From Lewinellaceae bacterium (GTDB lineage Bacteria > Bacteroidota > Bacteroidia > Chitinophagales > Saprospiraceae): a DNA stretch of 64,000 nucleotides. The stretch is from positions 1-64,000 of the forward strand of contig JACJXZ010000020.1 in NCBI GenBank assembly GCA_020636375.1, in the 5' to 3' direction. Below the pieces are notes generated by a model. That model was not told the origin of the DNA. It saw only the letters and a program-made list of their open reading frames with translations, and searched no databases. The translations under genes and the position numbers were made by a program. The number at the start of each line of letters is the position of its first letter. Within the stretch, counting starts at the first letter, position 1. Below are positions 33,696 through 43,233 of the stretch, one piece after another.

Positions 33696-36252
33696 TCATT
33701 CCGGCCGCCGGCGCAGGAAGAGCCAGCCCAGCAGCAGGAGTACCGCGCCGTTCAGCCCCCATATCCACAACGGCTTCCACCATGGTTGCAAGGTGATGGG
33801 CGCCATGTCGCCGATGGGGATAAAGCCCGCCCAGTAGAAGGGGGCGGCATTGACGGAGTTGGCCAGGTACTCCAGTTTGGCCAGGCGCAGCGCCTCGTCC
33901 TTGGCTTTTCCCGCTTTGATATGGCGGTAGAACAACTCCATGACCTCCAAAGTGGCCTTGTCGTTGACGCTCCAGAGGGAAGTGATGATGCTTTTAGCGC
34001 CGGCATAAGAGAAGCCGCGCGCCAGGGAGATGATGCCTTCGCCGCGTTGGAGTTCGCCGATACCGGTTTCGCAGGCGGAAAGCACCACCATTTCGGCGTC
34101 GAGGGAGAGGTTATACAATTCGCGGGTATACAGCCGGCCTGCTCCGGCCTGCCCGGAGGCCTCATAGAATGCCAGGAAAGAATAGTCGCCCACCTGGTCA
34201 TTGGCCTTGCCGTGGGTGGATAAGTGAAGGATTTTAAAATTGCCGGACAGTTCGGTGAACCGGCCTTTGGTAGCCAGGGCGCCGGTGAAAAGGGCGCCGC
34301 CCATTATTTTTTGAATGGAAGCGGCCTCGGGAGCATTCCACTTCAACGGGCCCAGGCGGTTGCGGATCAGTGTCGGCCCGGGATCACGGGAAGCCAGAGC
34401 AGCGGTATCCTGGGTAAAAGAAGGGGCAAAAGCCAGCAGGGTTTTTTCCGGGGAGCGTTGAGCGCGGCGGTATTTCATTTCCGCCAGGGCGGTGGCGGAA
34501 TAAGCATAGCTGATCCGGCGGTCTTTCAGCAGATAATGGTGGGTCCGAAAGCCGTCGGCTTTTTCCGGTTTTTCCACCAGGAAAACTTCAAACGGCAGGT
34601 ACCCCAGTACGCCGTCGGGAATGATCGTGATGTCCGTCCCGGGCGGCAGCAGTTCGTCCACCGGTTCGAAGACATGCAAATAGAGCTGGTGGGCGGCTTC
34701 GGCGTACTGCCGGGCGGCGGCCTGCCGTTTATCCTCTGACTGGAGCGCTCTGTCGAGGAGGTAGAACTCGAACAGGCTCTTCTGCATTTGCCGGGCCCAA
34801 TCCTCCAGAGGAAAATCCAAAGGGATTTGCCGGGTCAGAAAGGTGTCTTTCCGGATGACAAAGGCGAACAGGCTGCTGTCGCCGACGAAATATTCGACCA
34901 GGGCCTGGCCGGGCGCCAGGAGGCTGTCCTGCACTCCTTTCGGGCTGAGGGTGGAGTTGTCGTACCGCAGCCGGAAGTAATCGGGGTATTGGGTTTTGAA
35001 ATGTTGCTTGAGGGCTTCGTATTCCTGCCTCAGGGAAAAAATGCCGGAGGTATAGGCCTGGAGAAGGGAGTCGCTGGCCTGTGGGCTGCCTGCCGCTTCA
35101 TGGCGTTCTTTCTCTGCCTGGGCGATGGCTTGCTGCAGGTTTTTTTCCCTTTCGACCAGGGTGTCGGCGACGCCGACGTAATGCAGGGCGTCCGATTTTC
35201 GGAAAGCGGCCTGGAGGAGGTAAGACCGGGCGGCTTCGGATAGTTGAAAGCTTTTCTCCTGCATCCCCTTTCCGATGCCGTTTTCGTGCAGAAGCAGCGC
35301 ATTGCTGATGGCCGCTTCAAACAAAGGAGCTGTATTCTGATTGAAGAACTGGACGCTGCTTTCTTCTGTGTAAGATGCCCGCAGGTAATCGATGGCGGCC
35401 TGTATGGTGTCGTGCTCCTGCCGGGCGAGGATGAGGTGCTCCGGGCCGCGGCCCTGCCGGAAAAAGCGGGTGTGTATTCTCGCTTTATAGTACAGGGCGT
35501 CGATCATGTGCAGGGGAGCGTTCACCGAGGAAAAGCCTTCTTCGCTTCCCGGCTGAAACCGCAGGCGATACAGCGCCTGGTCGTAGTAATCCAGGGCTTT
35601 TTCAAATTCCTTCCTTTCTTCTGCGATAGTCCCCAACATGATGAGGTTGAGGCCCAGGTCGGGGTGAAAAGCCCCGAGGAGGCGCTCCCTGATCCGTAGC
35701 GCCCGCTCGTAATGGGGGATGGCGCGCGCGTACAGGCCTTGTTCTGCGAGGACGTCGCCGACATTGTGAGCGGAGGATGCCTATATTGTTGTAAGTCATG
35801 CCCAGATCGGGATGCGGGTTTCCCAGGTAGGCTTTTTCCCGGATACGGAGTGCTCTTTGATAAAAAACCAGGGATGAGTCGAGTTGCGATTCTCCGCTTT
35901 TTATGACTCCGAGCAGGTGCCAAACCTTAGCGGCAGGAATGCTCTCTTTTCCGTATTTTTCCTGAAATTCCAGCAACATGCTGTCACAGGCCCGCCGGGC
36001 TTCCGCATAGTTGGCGGCGAGGATGACACCCTGGATTTCCTCCAGGTAATCGTCCTCTTCCGGGCTGTTATTGAGTATACTGTCTGTAGAGACAACCGCC
36101 GGGCCCGCCGGCGGTTTTGGTGGCGTTTCCTGTTTTCCGGGGGTGTCGCCTGCGGCGGAAGTGCGGAGCAGGCCGGCAAGGGCGAGCGAGGCAATCAGGG
36201 CTGCCGACAAAAGCAGGAGCGGCCAGTGTTGGGAAAAAGGGTGGGCGTTCAT
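33696..36252 (-). pseudogene. TPR-CHAT caspase-like protein gene with one frameshift
   Basis: The first frame (36252 to about 35780) starts with a membrane anchor, LLLLSAALIASLALAGLL, and begins TPR repeats (LDSSLVFYQRALRIREKAYL). Near 35775-35785 the frame shifts. The TPR series goes on as AHNVGDVLAEQGLYARAIPH then YERALRIRERLL, and joins the 647-codon frame from 35639. A CHAT domain follows, with the His in ILHLSTHGKA and the Cys in MVVLSACETGIG forming the caspase-like dyad. A C-terminal helix, WIWGLNGAVLLLLGWLFL, ends it. If repaired the product would be ~850 residues. CHAT proteins are cysteine proteases, some activated in immunity. The frameshift may be real, programmed or a sequencing error. 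Confidence 0.8.
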
Positions 36253-36357
36253 GATCGTTGAGTTTGAATTTCGTCGTCAGCAAAATATACAAAAAGATAA
36301 TAGAAGCCGGCTCGGAGAGAAAAAAAGTGTATTTTAGAAAAAAATCCCCTGATTCGG

Positions 36358-36382
36358 GTACCGGCAGCCGGAGTTCCGGTAC
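36358..36382. promoter_or_regulatory. Inverted repeat upstream of the sigma factor gene
   Basis: GTACCGG (36358-36364) and CCGGTAC (36376-36382) form 7-bp perfect arms with an 11-bp spacer, 16 bp before the sigma factor ATG and 106 bp before the divergent CHAT gene start. Position and symmetry suit an operator or a hairpin in the leader. No TAnnTTTG box is evident here. Confidence 0.45.
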
Positions 36383-36397
36383 AGATTATTATGATAT

Positions 36398-36994
36398 ATG
36401 GAATTTACAGAAGCACAGTTGATAAAAGCCCTGGAAGGCCGGGACGAGGGCCTGCGCCACCGGGCTTTGTACTGGTTTTATTACTCCTCGGGCATACCGG
36501 ACAAAGCACGCAATGTGCTGCGTCAACTCAAGGCCGAAGAGGCCAACCTGGAAGATGCGGTCCAGGAAGGTATCGTAGCTCTGGTGAAGGCCATCCGGCG
36601 CGGGTCGTTCCGGTCAGAGAGCCGCCTGAGTACTTACTTTGTGAGTATATGCCGGAATATTTACCTAAAAAAGTACCGGCCCCGCCATGTCATCGCCGAT
36701 ATGGATCAACTACAGGCGGAGCCCGGATACGAGGCGCCCGACTGGAAGCTGATGGAGGAAGAGCAGCGGGGCCTGCTGGCAGCCCTGTTGAAAAGCGCGC
36801 TGGGCAAGCTGCGGAAGAAGTGCCGGGAAGCTCTGGAAATGTACAAACTGGAATATCCGATGAAAGTAATTGCTGAAGAATTGAACATCACGGAGCAAAG
36901 CGCCAAAAACCGAGTACACCGCTGCCGGGGCAAACTTCGGGAGCTGATGCTAAGCAATGCAGCGGTGATGAATATCGTTAAATCAAGAGGATGA
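36398..36994 (+). CDS. ECF-type RNA polymerase sigma factor
   Basis: A 198-residue sigma-70 family protein with sigma2 (EDAVQEGIVALVKAIRRGSF, SRLSTYFVSICRNIYLKKYR) and sigma4 (GKLRKKCREALEMYKLEYPM, VIAEELNITEQSAKNRVHRC). The sigma4 helix-turn-helix is intact. The final ATGA is shared with the next gene (36991), so the two are translationally coupled; the partner is an anti-sigma-like membrane protein. It is divergent from the TPR-CHAT gene, with 145 bp between starts, suggesting that the sigma factor controls that gene. Confidence 0.9.
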   Translation: MEFTEAQLIKALEGRDEGLRHRALYWFYYSSGIPDKARNVLRQLKAEEANLEDAVQEGIVALVKAIRRGSFRSESRLSTYFVSICRNIYLKKYRPRHVIADMDQLQAEPGYEAPDWKLMEEEQRGLLAALLKSALGKLRKKCREALEMYKLEYPMKVIAEELNITEQSAKNRVHRCRGKLRELMLSNAAVMNIVKSRG

Positions 36995-37767
36995 AAAACT
37001 TCGATCGAATCGAGCGTTATCTCAGCAACAGCATGCCGGAGGCAGAACGGAACGCCTTTGAACAGGAAATGACGGAGGACGACAGCCTCCGTCAGGAGGT
37101 TGAAGTACAGCGGCTGGAGGAAGAACTTTTATCCTTCTCCATCGAAGAAGGCATCCGGGGGGAGCTTCGTGCCGTTATAACCAAGGGGCCGCCCGCCGCC
37201 CGCCGGTTTCGCCTGCAGCGCTATTTTCCTGTCATTGGCGCTGCCGCCAGCCTCCTGCTCATCATTGGCGTTTTTTACTTCATGTATCGTGGAAGCCAGC
37301 CTGTCCCCGCCACTGTTGCGGTTACAGAATACAAAAGCCATATACCCCTTTTCACAGAAAGCAAGCGGGGTGAAAAAACAGAGGCGCCCATGCCGGGGGA
37401 CCCGCTGGCGGAAGCGCTCGGCTGGTTGGAGGACGGCTCGCCCGCGCGCCTGGCCGATGCCCGGGAGAGGCTGTCTCTGGTTGCTGAAGGAGATCCCAGC
37501 TACCGCCGCGCTCAGTACTATCTGGGCCATGCCTGCTTTTTGCAGGGCAAATATGGGGAGGCCGCAGCACAGTTTCGCCGAATACTGCCAAGCTTCCGAG
37601 AGGGCAGCCGGTTGCAGCAGGAAACACAGTATTACCTCCTGCTTAGCCTCATGGCGTCAGGAGCAGGCCAGCGGGAATACCAGCCGCTGCTTGAGCAAAT
37701 CCTGGCCGATCCCGACCATCCATTTTATCCCAGAGCCCGGGCGGTCAGCGCAGAACTGCAGAACTGA
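36991..37767 (+). CDS. Membrane anti-sigma-like protein with periplasmic TPR-like domain
   Basis: A 258-residue protein. Residues 1-70 are acidic and helical with an anti-sigma type start (MKNFDRIERYLSNSMPEAER, MTEDDSLRQEVEVQRL). One membrane segment follows, VIGAAASLLLIIGVFYFMY, near 75-95. After it comes a helical C-terminal domain with TPR-like pairs (DPSYRRAQYYLGHACFLQGK, YGEAAAQFRRILPSF). This layout (cytoplasmic sigma-binding segment, one TM, periplasmic sensor) is common for Bacteroidota sigma partners. It overlaps the sigma gene by 4 bp and ends 3 bp from the convergent lipoprotein gene. Confidence 0.8.
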   Translation: MKNFDRIERYLSNSMPEAERNAFEQEMTEDDSLRQEVEVQRLEEELLSFSIEEGIRGELRAVITKGPPAARRFRLQRYFPVIGAAASLLLIIGVFYFMYRGSQPVPATVAVTEYKSHIPLFTESKRGEKTEAPMPGDPLAEALGWLEDGSPARLADARERLSLVAEGDPSYRRAQYYLGHACFLQGKYGEAAAQFRRILPSFREGSRLQQETQYYLLLSLMASGAGQREYQPLLEQILADPDHPFYPRARAVSAELQN

Positions 37768-37770
37768 CGG

Positions 37771-38244
37771 TCACTGATGCTCTCCCATCATGCCCTGCTG
37801 CTCATCCAGCATGTGGTTGTACTCGTCTTTCATGTAACCGTGCTCGGTCTTGATCTGCTCGTGATCCCGTTTCATTTGCTCGTGGTCCATGCGGATTCGG
37901 GATTCCTCGTAGCCTTCCTTGCCGTGGTTGTCCTCCAGCGCGGCGTGGTTGAGGGCCATTTTCTCATGCTCCCTCAGAAGGGCTTCGTGATTGAGCAGCA
38001 TGCCGTCGTGCATCTCATTGATGGCAGCGTGCAGCGAATCTTCGACGCCCCCTGCCAGCTCTTCATGGGCGCTGCGCACCTGCTGGTATTCCCGGAGGCG
38101 GTTCTGCTGATAGGCTTTGAGCGCTTCGTGTTCGGCCTGCATGGCGCGGTGTTCCTGCACCATGCGTTCGTGTTGGGCTTCGAAGGATTCGCTGCAGGAG
38201 GCCAGCAGCCCGGCCAGGCAAAAGATCAGTATCGGCTTTTTCAT
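37771..38244 (-). CDS. Lipoprotein with histidine-rich heptad coiled coil
   Basis: A 157-residue lipoprotein: MKKPILIFCLAGLLASC (Cys17, good lipobox), then an almost purely helical mature part. Histidine recurs every seven residues, followed by Glu or a small residue: HERMVQE-HRAMQAE-HEALK, then HEALLRE-HEKMALN-HAALEDN, then HEQMKRD-HEQIKTE-HGYM. This is a coiled coil with His at one register, able in principle to bind metal or act as a pH switch. I know of no named family. It converges on the anti-sigma-like gene with a 3-bp gap. Confidence 0.7.
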   Translation of the reverse strand: MKKPILIFCLAGLLASCSESFEAQHERMVQEHRAMQAEHEALKAYQQNRLREYQQVRSAHEELAGGVEDSLHAAINEMHDGMLLNHEALLREHEKMALNHAALEDNHGKEGYEESRIRMDHEQMKRDHEQIKTEHGYMKDEYNHMLDEQQGMMGEHQ

Positions 38245-38339
38245 TGTTCATTGGATTTTGATGGGCAAAAATAGGCATTTTGGGCGATCCGCCTCTTAGC
38301 GTATGTTATTAATACGTTAGCACCGGCTGATAATTGGGC

Positions 38340-38366
38340 TTTGTAGGCCAAGTTTTAATAACTTTA
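38340..38366 (+). promoter_or_regulatory. Putative promoter of the permease gene
   Basis: TTTG (38340-38343) and TAACTTTA (38359-38366, one mismatch to TAnnTTTG) are spaced 15 bp apart, and the -7 box lies 20 bp before the ATG at 38386. The spacing is somewhat short for the Bacteroidota consensus. Confidence 0.4.
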
Positions 38367-38385
38367 GCCTTTTGAAAAGATATTC

Positions 38386-39693
38386 ATGCAACAGGCTGGA
38401 GGCAGGAAAATAGGGTGGAGCAGCGCGGCGGCGATCGTAGTCGCCAACATGGTGGGCACCGGTGTGTTCACCAGCCTGGGCTACCAGTTACAGGAGCTCA
38501 GCAGCATGTGGGCCATCCTGTTGCTCTGGATCATCGGAGGCGTGATGGCCCTCTTCGGCGCCCTCAGCTACGCCGAGCTGGGCACCAAGCTGCCGCGCTC
38601 CGGCGGCGAATACTACTTCCTGAGCCGCATTTATCATCCTTTTATCGGCTACCTCTCCGGCTGGGTGTCCCTGACGGTGGGTTTCGCCGCTTCGGTAGCT
38701 TTAGCGGCAATGGCCATGAGCGCCTATATTGAAAAGTTCTTTCCGGTTTCCGCCCAGGCGATGGCGGTAGGCGCTATCGTCCTCATCTCCATGGTGCATT
38801 CGGTGAATATCCGGCAAAGCAGCAACTTCCAGAATACGCTGACCGTGCTTAAATTGCTGCTGATCCTGTTTTTCATCCTGGCCTGTTTTATCCTTCCCGC
38901 CCACCCGGGCGCAGCGGAACCCGGCCTGAGCCATACCTGGCAGGAGGACCTCTACAAACCCGCTTTTACCGTTTCTCTGGTCTACGTGATCTACGCCTTC
39001 TCGGGCTGGAATGCGGCGGCCTATATCGTTGAAGAGATTCGGGAGCCGGCCCGCAACCTGCCCCTGGCGCTCATCAGCGGCACGCTGGCCGTGAGCCTGC
39101 TTTACGTCCTTTTGCAAATGGCTTTTCTCAGCCAGGCTTCCATCCCTCAGCTCCGGGGCAAGCTGGAAGTGGGGCAGATCGTCGCCGAGCAGATGTTCGG
39201 GCCGGCGGGCGGGCAGCTCATTAGTTTTTTTATTTCCCTCTTCCTCGTTTCCAGCATCAGCGCTATGGTGTGGGTAGGCCCCAGAGTGGTGCGGGCGATG
39301 GCCAACGACTACAGCATCTGGCGTTTCCTGGCGGAAGATAACCGCCACGGCATCCCGGTGAATGCCGTCTGGCTGCAGGCGGCCATCAGTATTTTTATGG
39401 TCGTGACCAGTTACTTCGACCAGGTGCTGCGGTACAGCGGTTTTGTCCTCCAGCTCTTTACCACTGCGGCGGTTGCCGGCGTGTTTGTCATGCGCTGGAA
39501 GAACGGCCGGCAAGGGTACTCCAGCCCTGGCTATCCCTGGGTGCAACTGGCATTCCTGGTGATCAGCATCTGGTTTATGGCCTTCCTCATGTACGACCAT
39601 CCCCGGGAAAGCCTGCTCGGGCTGGCCAACCTGGGGCTGGGCGCTTTGTCCTACTGGCTGAGCAAACGGCACGGGCGGCGGTTCGGCGGGTGA
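38386..39693 (+). CDS. APC superfamily amino acid permease
   Basis: A 435-residue integral membrane protein with about 12 hydrophobic segments. The first helix has the APC signature AAAIVVANMVGTGVFTSLGY, and YAELGTKLPRSGGEYYFL follows helix 2. The mid-region VIYAFSGWNAAAYIVEEIRE is the typical unwound helix 6 area. Substrate is probably an amino acid; I cannot tell which. It is a single gene with its own promoter. Confidence 0.9.
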   Translation: MQQAGGRKIGWSSAAAIVVANMVGTGVFTSLGYQLQELSSMWAILLLWIIGGVMALFGALSYAELGTKLPRSGGEYYFLSRIYHPFIGYLSGWVSLTVGFAASVALAAMAMSAYIEKFFPVSAQAMAVGAIVLISMVHSVNIRQSSNFQNTLTVLKLLLILFFILACFILPAHPGAAEPGLSHTWQEDLYKPAFTVSLVYVIYAFSGWNAAAYIVEEIREPARNLPLALISGTLAVSLLYVLLQMAFLSQASIPQLRGKLEVGQIVAEQMFGPAGGQLISFFISLFLVSSISAMVWVGPRVVRAMANDYSIWRFLAEDNRHGIPVNAVWLQAAISIFMVVTSYFDQVLRYSGFVLQLFTTAAVAGVFVMRWKNGRQGYSSPGYPWVQLAFLVISIWFMAFLMYDHPRESLLGLANLGLGALSYWLSKRHGRRFGG

Positions 39694-40046
39694 CCCGCCT
39701 CCGCCTGGAAAAAATGGGCCGGGGTTGTGTACGATGCACGTACATATAGGGTGCCTTAGCGTGTACGATGTACGAAGCTGTCCAACCCTGGAAGGGTGCC
39801 GGCCTGGAGAAAACAGGGCATGATTGGCCCCGCGAAATAAGAGGTTGTTTGATTCGCCCGTTTCAAAGGCAATTCTGTAAATCTAATAATCCTGTCCATC
39901 CTGTTCATCCTGTCAGTTTTTTTCCTATCTTAGAGCGGCGCAACTCCTTCTAACAAACCTCTTTTTTGTGAACAAACGGCTTGTTTTGACGCCTCATGGG
40001 CGCCAGACCTGCTTTCTATTCTAAACCCTGTTAACATTAACCCGTT
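39694..40046. other. Gene-free spacer with small repeats
   Basis: About 350 bp. It contains GTACGATG/CATCGTAC type words at 39726-39775 that can pair, and an ATCCTGTCCATCCTGTTCAT word at 39888-39907 of a kind common in Bacteroidota spacers. No credible gene. Confidence 0.55.
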
Positions 40047-43000
40047 ATGAGACGCCTCTGCCTGCTCAGCCTTTGCGCTTTTTTCATCTTTCGCCTTGCC
40101 GTTGCCCAGTCGCCGCCCATGGCCTGCCCGGGCAGTTTTCCGCCGCCGGCGCCCTTCTGTTCGGATGCCTGCATTGCATGCGACCTGGATGGGTATGTCG
40201 GCACGAACGAATGGTTTTCTCAATGGGAGGCACCGCCCCAGTTCTGTGCGCCCCAGTTTCACAGCATCAACTGGGTGGGGTTCGTCGCCGGCAGCTCTTC
40301 CTTAACCTTGGAAATAACGGCCCAGGCCTGCCAAACCGGCATGGGCCTGCAGGCGGAGATATACACCTCCATGGACTGCGGTTCGTTCACGCAGGTGTCC
40401 AATTGCAATCCTGGTTTCCTAACCACCACGCTTGTGGCAACCGGCCTGGCCCCCGGCACCATCTGTTACCTGGTGATCGACGGCAATGGCGGAGACATCT
40501 GCGATTTTACGGTTGACGTGGTATCGGGCTCTACCCTGCCGCCGGCTGTTGCTGGCACCCCGACTGTTGACGGCCCGGCCAGCTTCTGCCCGGGGGTACA
40601 GGCCTGGTACAGCGCAGGGGGCGTTTCCGGTGCCGGCTATTATCAATGGGAACTGAACGGGATACCTGTGGGGCTGGAGCAGCAGGTGGTTTTGGACGAC
40701 CTGCCCGTCGGATCGTACGAGCTGTGCGTCACGCCCGGAAACCCCTGCTACGGCCCCGGGGAAACCACCTGCACGACCTTCTCGGTGGCGCCTCCGCCGC
40801 CGGAATTCATCAATGAGGAGGTCTGTATTGAAAACCTTCCCTATAATTACCAGGGCTATGCCTTTTTTTCGACCGGCATCTACTCTTTTGAGGTTTTACG
40901 CCCGGATGGGTGTTTGCAACCGACGGTTCTCAACCTGACCGTCCTCGGCCCCAACCCGCCTACGGTGGTTACCGGGGAGATTTGCGCAGGCGGTTTCTAC
41001 GATTTCGCCGGGCAATTGCTGACTCAGCCCGGTGTTTACCAGTTCCCACTCACCGATCGGAACGGCTGCGATAGTACCGTCGCCCTGGTGCTCACTGTGC
41101 GCCCTCCTACCCTCACTAATCTGGGGGCCGTCGCCGCCGAACTTCCCTTTCTGGTGGGCAACGTGCCAATCGACACTACGGGCGATTTCGTTGTCGTGCT
41201 TATCAATCAATACGGCTGCGACAGCATCGTAGCCGGCTTTCTCGTCGCCCTCGCCCCGGATACCCTCTTTATCGATTCTACCATTTGCCAGGGGGATACA
41301 GTATTCTATAACATGGATGCCCTGACGAGCAGCGGCACCTACCTGGATACGATCTTCAACGGAGACACCGCCACTATTCAGCAGCTAAACCTTACCGTCC
41401 TGCCGGTTTCCAACAGCACGGTAAACGCCAGCATCTGCCAGGGAGAGGAATTCGTCGTGGGGAGCACAGTATATACCAGCACCGGCCAGTATGTGGATGT
41501 GCTGGTGGCCGCCAATGGTTGCGACAGCGTCGTCACCCTCAACCTCACTGTATTACAACCGGCCGACACCATTCAGGCCGCCATCTGCGAGGGCGAGAGC
41601 TACGTCCTGGGCAACCAGGCTTATACCCAGACGGGCGTTTATGATGCGGTACTCACCCTTCCGACCGGCTGCCAGAGTATGGTGCAACTGCAACTCACGG
41701 TTTATCCACTTGTGGTGACCCTGCTGACTGAAGTGATCTGTGAAGGGGAAAGCGTCACCATAGGAGGCAATACCTATTCTACCTCCGGCGCCTATACGAA
41801 TACGCTGACGGCTGCCAACGGCTGCGACAGCCTGGTCAACCTCAGCCTCACGGTCCTGGCCATCCCCACCGACACCCTGTCGGCCAGCATCTGCGAAGGG
41901 AGCGTGTACTCCTGGGGCGGGGTGGACTACAGCCAGGGAGGCGTATTCTGCGACACCATCCCCGGCGGCAGCCCTGCCGGATGCGACAACATCACCTGCC
42001 TGGATTTGACGGTGCTGCCCAACGATACGCTTTTCCTGGATACTGTCATCTGCGACGGCGAAACAATCACCATCGGCAACAGCATATACAGCGCGCCCGG
42101 CCAGTACCTGGATGTGCTGGTGGCCGCCAATGGCTGCGACAGCCTGATTTTCCTCAACCTGGCTGTGCTGCCCGTGGCGGAAACGTTGCTCGATGTGCAA
42201 ATCTGCGAAGGAGAAACCTACAACATCGGCGGCCAGGTGCTGACCAGCACCGGGGTGTATCAGGTCGTCTTTCCCGACCCTCGGACGGGCTGCGACAGCA
42301 TCGTCACGGTGGACCTGGCCGTGCAGCCGGCGAGTTTTACCCAACTGGACGCCACGATCTGCGAAGGAGAAACCTTCCTGTTCGCCGGCACCGAACTTAG
42401 CCTGGCCGGCCAGTACACCGAAGTGTTTGTCTCCGGTGCCGGCTGCGACAGCGTGGTGGCGCTCGCCCTGGCCGTTATCCCCGCCGTGGAAACACAGCTC
42501 GACACCACGCTCTGCCCCGGCCAGGCGCTACACCTCGGCCCTTATGTTTTCCGGGAACCCTTCGAGGGAACGCTTCGGTTTGCCGGCGCCGGCGGGTGCG
42601 ACAGCATCCTGAGCCTGGCGCTCGCTTACTACGATACCATACGGATAGATTCCTTTTTCATCGAACCGGACGATCAGGACTTCTTCGGCGGTAGTATTTA
42701 TGTCGAACTCGGCGGCGGCATGCCTCCCTACAGCTACCTGTGGAGCGACGGCCGCACGGCGCCTTTCATCGACTTCCTGCCGACCGGGCAGTATTTCCTC
42801 ATGGCCGCCGATGCGCACTGCTCCCGGGGATTCCTCTTTAAGGTACCCCTGCGAGACGAATTTAGTGCCGACCCGGTCACTTTTCGCCCGGGTGCCGGCG
42901 GGGGCAGCATTGTCGTGAGCCCCAACCCCTTCCGGAAAGGCCTCCAGGTGCGCCTGTCCGGCATCGATGAGGATCGGCCGGTGCGCCTGCTGCTGTACAA

Positions 43001-43148
43001 CCTCGCCGGGCAACCGGTGTATAAGGATCAGGTGCGGGGCTTCGTCCACCAACTGCAGCCGCAGGTCCCGGCCGGAGTATACTGGCTGGTGGCCGAACAG
43101 GGGGGAGAGCGGATCGGCGTGGAGAAGGTGGTGTGTGTGCGGGATTGA
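40047..43148 (+). CDS. Large secreted repeat protein with T9SS sorting domain
   Basis: A 1033-residue surface protein. The signal is MRRLCLLSLCAFFIFRLAVA. Residues ~20-165 look like a pre-peptidase type beta sandwich (VGFVAGSSSLTLEITAQACQ). About 12 repeats of ~50 residues run from ~255 to ~865, each with the form IC-x-GE-(x)n-G-x-x-x-Y-x-x-x-G-x-Y-(x)n-GCDS-x-V-x-L-x-L-x-V; a clear example is ICEGESVTIGGNTYSTSGAY. The paired Cys near each end suggests one disulfide per repeat. A SprB-like unit and a T9SS sorting tail (IVVSPNPFRKGLQVRL) complete it. Probably an extended adhesin-like stalk. Confidence 0.88.
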   Translation: MRRLCLLSLCAFFIFRLAVAQSPPMACPGSFPPPAPFCSDACIACDLDGYVGTNEWFSQWEAPPQFCAPQFHSINWVGFVAGSSSLTLEITAQACQTGMGLQAEIYTSMDCGSFTQVSNCNPGFLTTTLVATGLAPGTICYLVIDGNGGDICDFTVDVVSGSTLPPAVAGTPTVDGPASFCPGVQAWYSAGGVSGAGYYQWELNGIPVGLEQQVVLDDLPVGSYELCVTPGNPCYGPGETTCTTFSVAPPPPEFINEEVCIENLPYNYQGYAFFSTGIYSFEVLRPDGCLQPTVLNLTVLGPNPPTVVTGEICAGGFYDFAGQLLTQPGVYQFPLTDRNGCDSTVALVLTVRPPTLTNLGAVAAELPFLVGNVPIDTTGDFVVVLINQYGCDSIVAGFLVALAPDTLFIDSTICQGDTVFYNMDALTSSGTYLDTIFNGDTATIQQLNLTVLPVSNSTVNASICQGEEFVVGSTVYTSTGQYVDVLVAANGCDSVVTLNLTVLQPADTIQAAICEGESYVLGNQAYTQTGVYDAVLTLPTGCQSMVQLQLTVYPLVVTLLTEVICEGESVTIGGNTYSTSGAYTNTLTAANGCDSLVNLSLTVLAIPTDTLSASICEGSVYSWGGVDYSQGGVFCDTIPGGSPAGCDNITCLDLTVLPNDTLFLDTVICDGETITIGNSIYSAPGQYLDVLVAANGCDSLIFLNLAVLPVAETLLDVQICEGETYNIGGQVLTSTGVYQVVFPDPRTGCDSIVTVDLAVQPASFTQLDATICEGETFLFAGTELSLAGQYTEVFVSGAGCDSVVALALAVIPAVETQLDTTLCPGQALHLGPYVFREPFEGTLRFAGAGGCDSILSLALAYYDTIRIDSFFIEPDDQDFFGGSIYVELGGGMPPYSYLWSDGRTAPFIDFLPTGQYFLMAADAHCSRGFLFKVPLRDEFSADPVTFRPGAGGGSIVVSPNPFRKGLQVRLSGIDEDRPVRLLLYNLAGQPVYKDQVRGFVHQLQPQVPAGVYWLVAEQGGERIGVEKVVCVRD

Positions 43149-43233
43149 GGATATGGGGGGGCAAGGATGAATTTCAAACGCCAGGCAAAAAAGGAATCTT
43201 GTGATTACATTTAGCAACAACAAATGGATTGAT

